Assembly (NCBI GenBank): GCA_005885165.1
Contig: VAXR01000195.1
Span: 1 to 5,605, forward strand
Reading direction: 5' to 3'
DNA: 5,605 nt
DNA from: Actinomycetota bacterium
Lineage (GTDB): Bacteria > Actinomycetota > Thermoleophilia > Solirubrobacterales > Thermoleophilaceae
Part shown: positions 5,223-5,605 of the stretch, piece by piece
Numbering within the stretch: the stretch's first letter is position 1
How the letters are laid out: each line of letters begins with the position of its first letter
Program-made: the position numbers and the translations under genes
Notes under the pieces: generated by a model
Database searches by the model: none
What the model was told of the DNA's origin: nothing
What the model saw: the letters and a program-made list of their open reading frames with translations, nothing else

Positions 5223-5605
5223 CTGGCGCGCTCCGCGACACCCATCCGCATCGACCGGCGCGAGCTCGCTGGCGCGGTCGCCGACCTCGGGGTCCTGGTC
5301 CCGATCGCCACCGCGCTGATCGTGAAGAACGGGCTGTCGGCCACAGCGGTGCTGCTGCCCGCAGGGCTGCTCTACATCGCGGTGGCGTTCACGTACCGGC
5401 TGCCCGTGCCGGTTCAGCCGCTCAAGGCGTTCGGGGCTATCGCGATCGCCAAGGGCCTCGGCTCGGACGTGATCGCCACGGGCGCGCTGCTGATGGGCGC
5501 GATCTTCCTCGTGCTCGGGCGCACAGGGCTGATGGATCTGGCGGCTCGGGCGTTTCCGCGAGCGCTGGTACGCGGCGTCCAGCTGACGGTCGGCTTGCTC
5601 TTCCT
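5223..5605 (+). CDS. MOT1-type molybdate/sulfate permease, 5' part (3' end cut off)
   Basis: N-terminal part of an integral membrane transporter related to the MOT1 molybdate and SulP sulfate carriers; it should import an oxyanion across the cytoplasmic membrane. About 127 codons are visible. Seen: RIDRRELAGAVADLGVLVPI near the start (the GDLG..IPI-like family motif), a membrane segment through LSATAVLLPAGLLYIAVAF, the motif LPVPVQPLKAFGAIAIA (family motif PVQPMK), a further segment GALLMGAIFLVLG, and VRGVQLTVGLLF, which resembles the family's IQLG.GL motif. No ATG, GTG or TTG occurs in frame between the TAG at 5217 and the first membrane segment. CTG at 5223 is the best available start, with GGGAG at 5207-5211 upstream. 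The family is well supported, the start is not, and a sequence error or nonsense mutation at the 5' end is possible. Confidence 0.75.
   Translation, partial: MARSATPIRIDRRELAGAVADLGVLVPIATALIVKNGLSATAVLLPAGLLYIAVAFTYRLPVPVQPLKAFGAIAIAKGLGSDVIATGALLMGAIFLVLGRTGLMDLAARAFPRALVRGVQLTVGLLF

Overview
The window is high-GC DNA with actinobacterial character. Strong start sites are preceded by AG-rich Shine-Dalgarno sequences, putative -10 boxes fit TANNNT, and two secreted-type proteins carry modules that are common in Thermoleophilia (Solirubrobacterales/Gaiellales-like bacteria). The C-terminal Ig-like modules of the NHL protein, the cupin subfamily and the MOT1-type permease all fit that class, but the assignment is inference from style and protein families, not from a marker gene.

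Layout. Two genes run leftward from a divergent start region near 2670-2760. The first is a large secreted glucoamylase-like GH15 protein (467-2666), which is split by a one-base frameshift near 1832. The second, downstream of it, is a small cupin protein (411 down to the left edge, where it is cut off). Four genes run rightward: a secreted six-repeat NHL beta-propeller protein with two C-terminal Ig-like modules (2763-4409); a 103-residue dimeric alpha/beta-barrel-like protein (4486-4797); a 106-residue GYD-domain protein (4879-5199); and the start of a MOT1-type molybdate/sulfate permease (from about 5223, cut off by the right edge). Coding density is high, and no gene-free stretch exceeds about 100 bases.

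How they may work together. The divergent pair GH15/NHL both have signal peptides and probably act outside the membrane; their 5' regions share one short start region in which -10-like boxes on the two strands overlap almost completely. The two small barrel proteins are neighbours on the same strand but are separated by a strong 51-nt hairpin, so they may not form a simple operon. The permease follows the GYD gene by a few bases and lacks an ATG, GTG or TTG start.

Nothing here amounts to a clearly new biological system. The points most worth checking are the GH15 frameshift, the long hairpin, the permease start and the symmetric divergent promoter.
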